A DNA stretch of 64,000 bases, taken from contig NC_014248.1 in the NCBI RefSeq assembly GCF_000196515.1, forward strand, positions 1,039,501-1,103,500. The letters run 5' to 3'. A program made the position numbers and the translations under genes. The notes under the pieces were generated by a model. It saw only the letters and a program-made list of their open reading frames with translations. It made no database searches and was not told the DNA's origin. Positions 63,298 through 64,000 of this stretch are shown in pieces. Numbering within the stretch: the first letter of the stretch is position 1; each line of letters begins with the position of its first letter. The stretch is from 'Nostoc azollae' 0708 (lineage in GTDB: Bacteria > Cyanobacteriota > Cyanobacteriia > Cyanobacteriales > Nostocaceae).

Positions 63298-64000
63298 ATC
63301 GTACCCTTTGTGAAGTCCTACATTTAGAAACATAGAACCGAAATGTGTAAAACCTGTGCAGCAAATTTGCTTAAGTGTAATGATTAGTGTAAGTAATAGT
63401 TCATCAGTAACCATTCATCAGTTATACCCCCTACTATTACCACAATTCAGTGGGTATAAACTACCCATTCTAAATCTCTGACAACCTTATACTGTATTCA
63501 ATGTGTTGGACTAACATGCGATCGCAACTGTATTATGAATTAATAGCGTTAAGCATATACTAAGAATAAGCTTTATCTATGTTGAGTTTTATAAATAATG
63601 TAAAATGTTGGTTGTCAGGAATTTGTTAAATTTAACTTGGTGAAATATGTTACTTTTTACGTTCGGCTGAATTGCTAGAACAGTGCGGTATAAATTTTGG
63701 TCTGGTCTAACCGAAAACAGAGTCTGGGGTGTAGGGAAAGATGGTTTTTCCCACACTAAAAGGTACAAGCCCAGATCCTTTACTTCATTCAGGACGCTTC
63801 GCGATTTATTGATGGAGGGAGAAGACAAAAGTGTGTTCGCGTAACGAAGGTATCGGCAAGCAACCGTAACTCAAGCCCCCTGGATTTATCCGTGGGGTCC
63901 TAAATTTTTAATTTTTAATTCCCCGAAGGGGTTGACCTATCAGAACTTTCTTAAAAGTAAGGGATTTGAGACTTGTGATTTACTCCATTAAGGGGGTTGT
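63298..64000. other. Intergenic region to window end
   Basis: No gene is supported. A HIP1 octamer is at 63520-63527. From about 63838 to 63925 the sequence (GGTATCGGCAAGCAACCGTA, CTCAAGCCCCCTGGATT, CCGTGGGGT) resembles the right end of IS200/IS605-type elements, where the TnpB guide RNA ends. No tnpB frame is present in the window. Confidence 0.35.

Noticed and set aside
63589-63828. 79-codon minus-strand frame near the window end
   Set aside because: No family resemblance; composition and position suggest chance or repeat-derived sequence.

Overview
This looks like a chromosome segment of a filamentous, heterocyst-type cyanobacterium (Nostoc/Anabaena group). The evidence is a split RNA polymerase (rpoB, rpoC1, rpoC2), a cyanobacterial ClpC, a CrtD-type carotenoid desaturase, several proteins known only from cyanobacteria (DUF3288, DUF1802, DUF4388), many HIP1 octamers (GCGATCGC) in the intact genes, and short AT-rich tandem repeats between genes. 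The density of pseudogenes, IS remnants and MITE-like elements is very high. It resembles what is known of the obligate fern symbiont Nostoc (Trichormus) azollae, but that assignment is inference.

Layout. 1-12.4 kb is a decay zone. It holds an intact PAP2 phosphatase, a TauE/SafE gene cut by a MITE, two divergent CadD-type transporter genes each broken by nested insertion sequences, and pseudogenes for cysK, an Rrf2 regulator and a CRTISO-type carotenoid isomerase, with one intact Crp/Fnr regulator among them. 12.9-21 kb is mostly intact: upp, a small glycine-zipper protein, YggT, an Mla-type ABC ATPase followed by an MCE protein, DUF3288 and clpC. 21-37.7 kb mixes intact genes (DUF1802, aldo/keto reductase, zinc alcohol dehydrogenase, secreted proteins, GIY-YIG protein) with long non-coding stretches, IS1634-derived repeats, MITEs and broken genes (alpha/beta hydrolase, HTH/AAA-like protein, YbjN-like protein). 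37.7-56.1 kb is the healthy core: rpoC2-rpoC1-rpoB, tatD and rpsT on the minus strand, then hisD, a universal stress protein, hslO and a large membrane-anchored repeat protein on the plus strand. 56.1-64 kb returns to decay: a Uma2 pseudogene, a third IS701 copy, intact crtD, and a decaying PATAN (DUF4388) / unknown / roadblock / small GTPase cluster.

How it fits together. Housekeeping functions (transcription, proteolysis, histidine synthesis, ribosomal protein, redox chaperone, lipid transport) are intact. Transport, metal or sulfur handling, regulatory and polarity-type signalling genes carry stops, frameshifts or insertions. Non-autonomous elements appear to be a main agent. Two TA-flanked MITE families, an internally deleted IS1634 derivative present in three copies, and an IS701 element whose copies share inactivating lesions but carry different target duplications all point to movement by transposase supplied in trans. 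I saw no CRISPR array, rRNA or tRNA gene, and no prophage.
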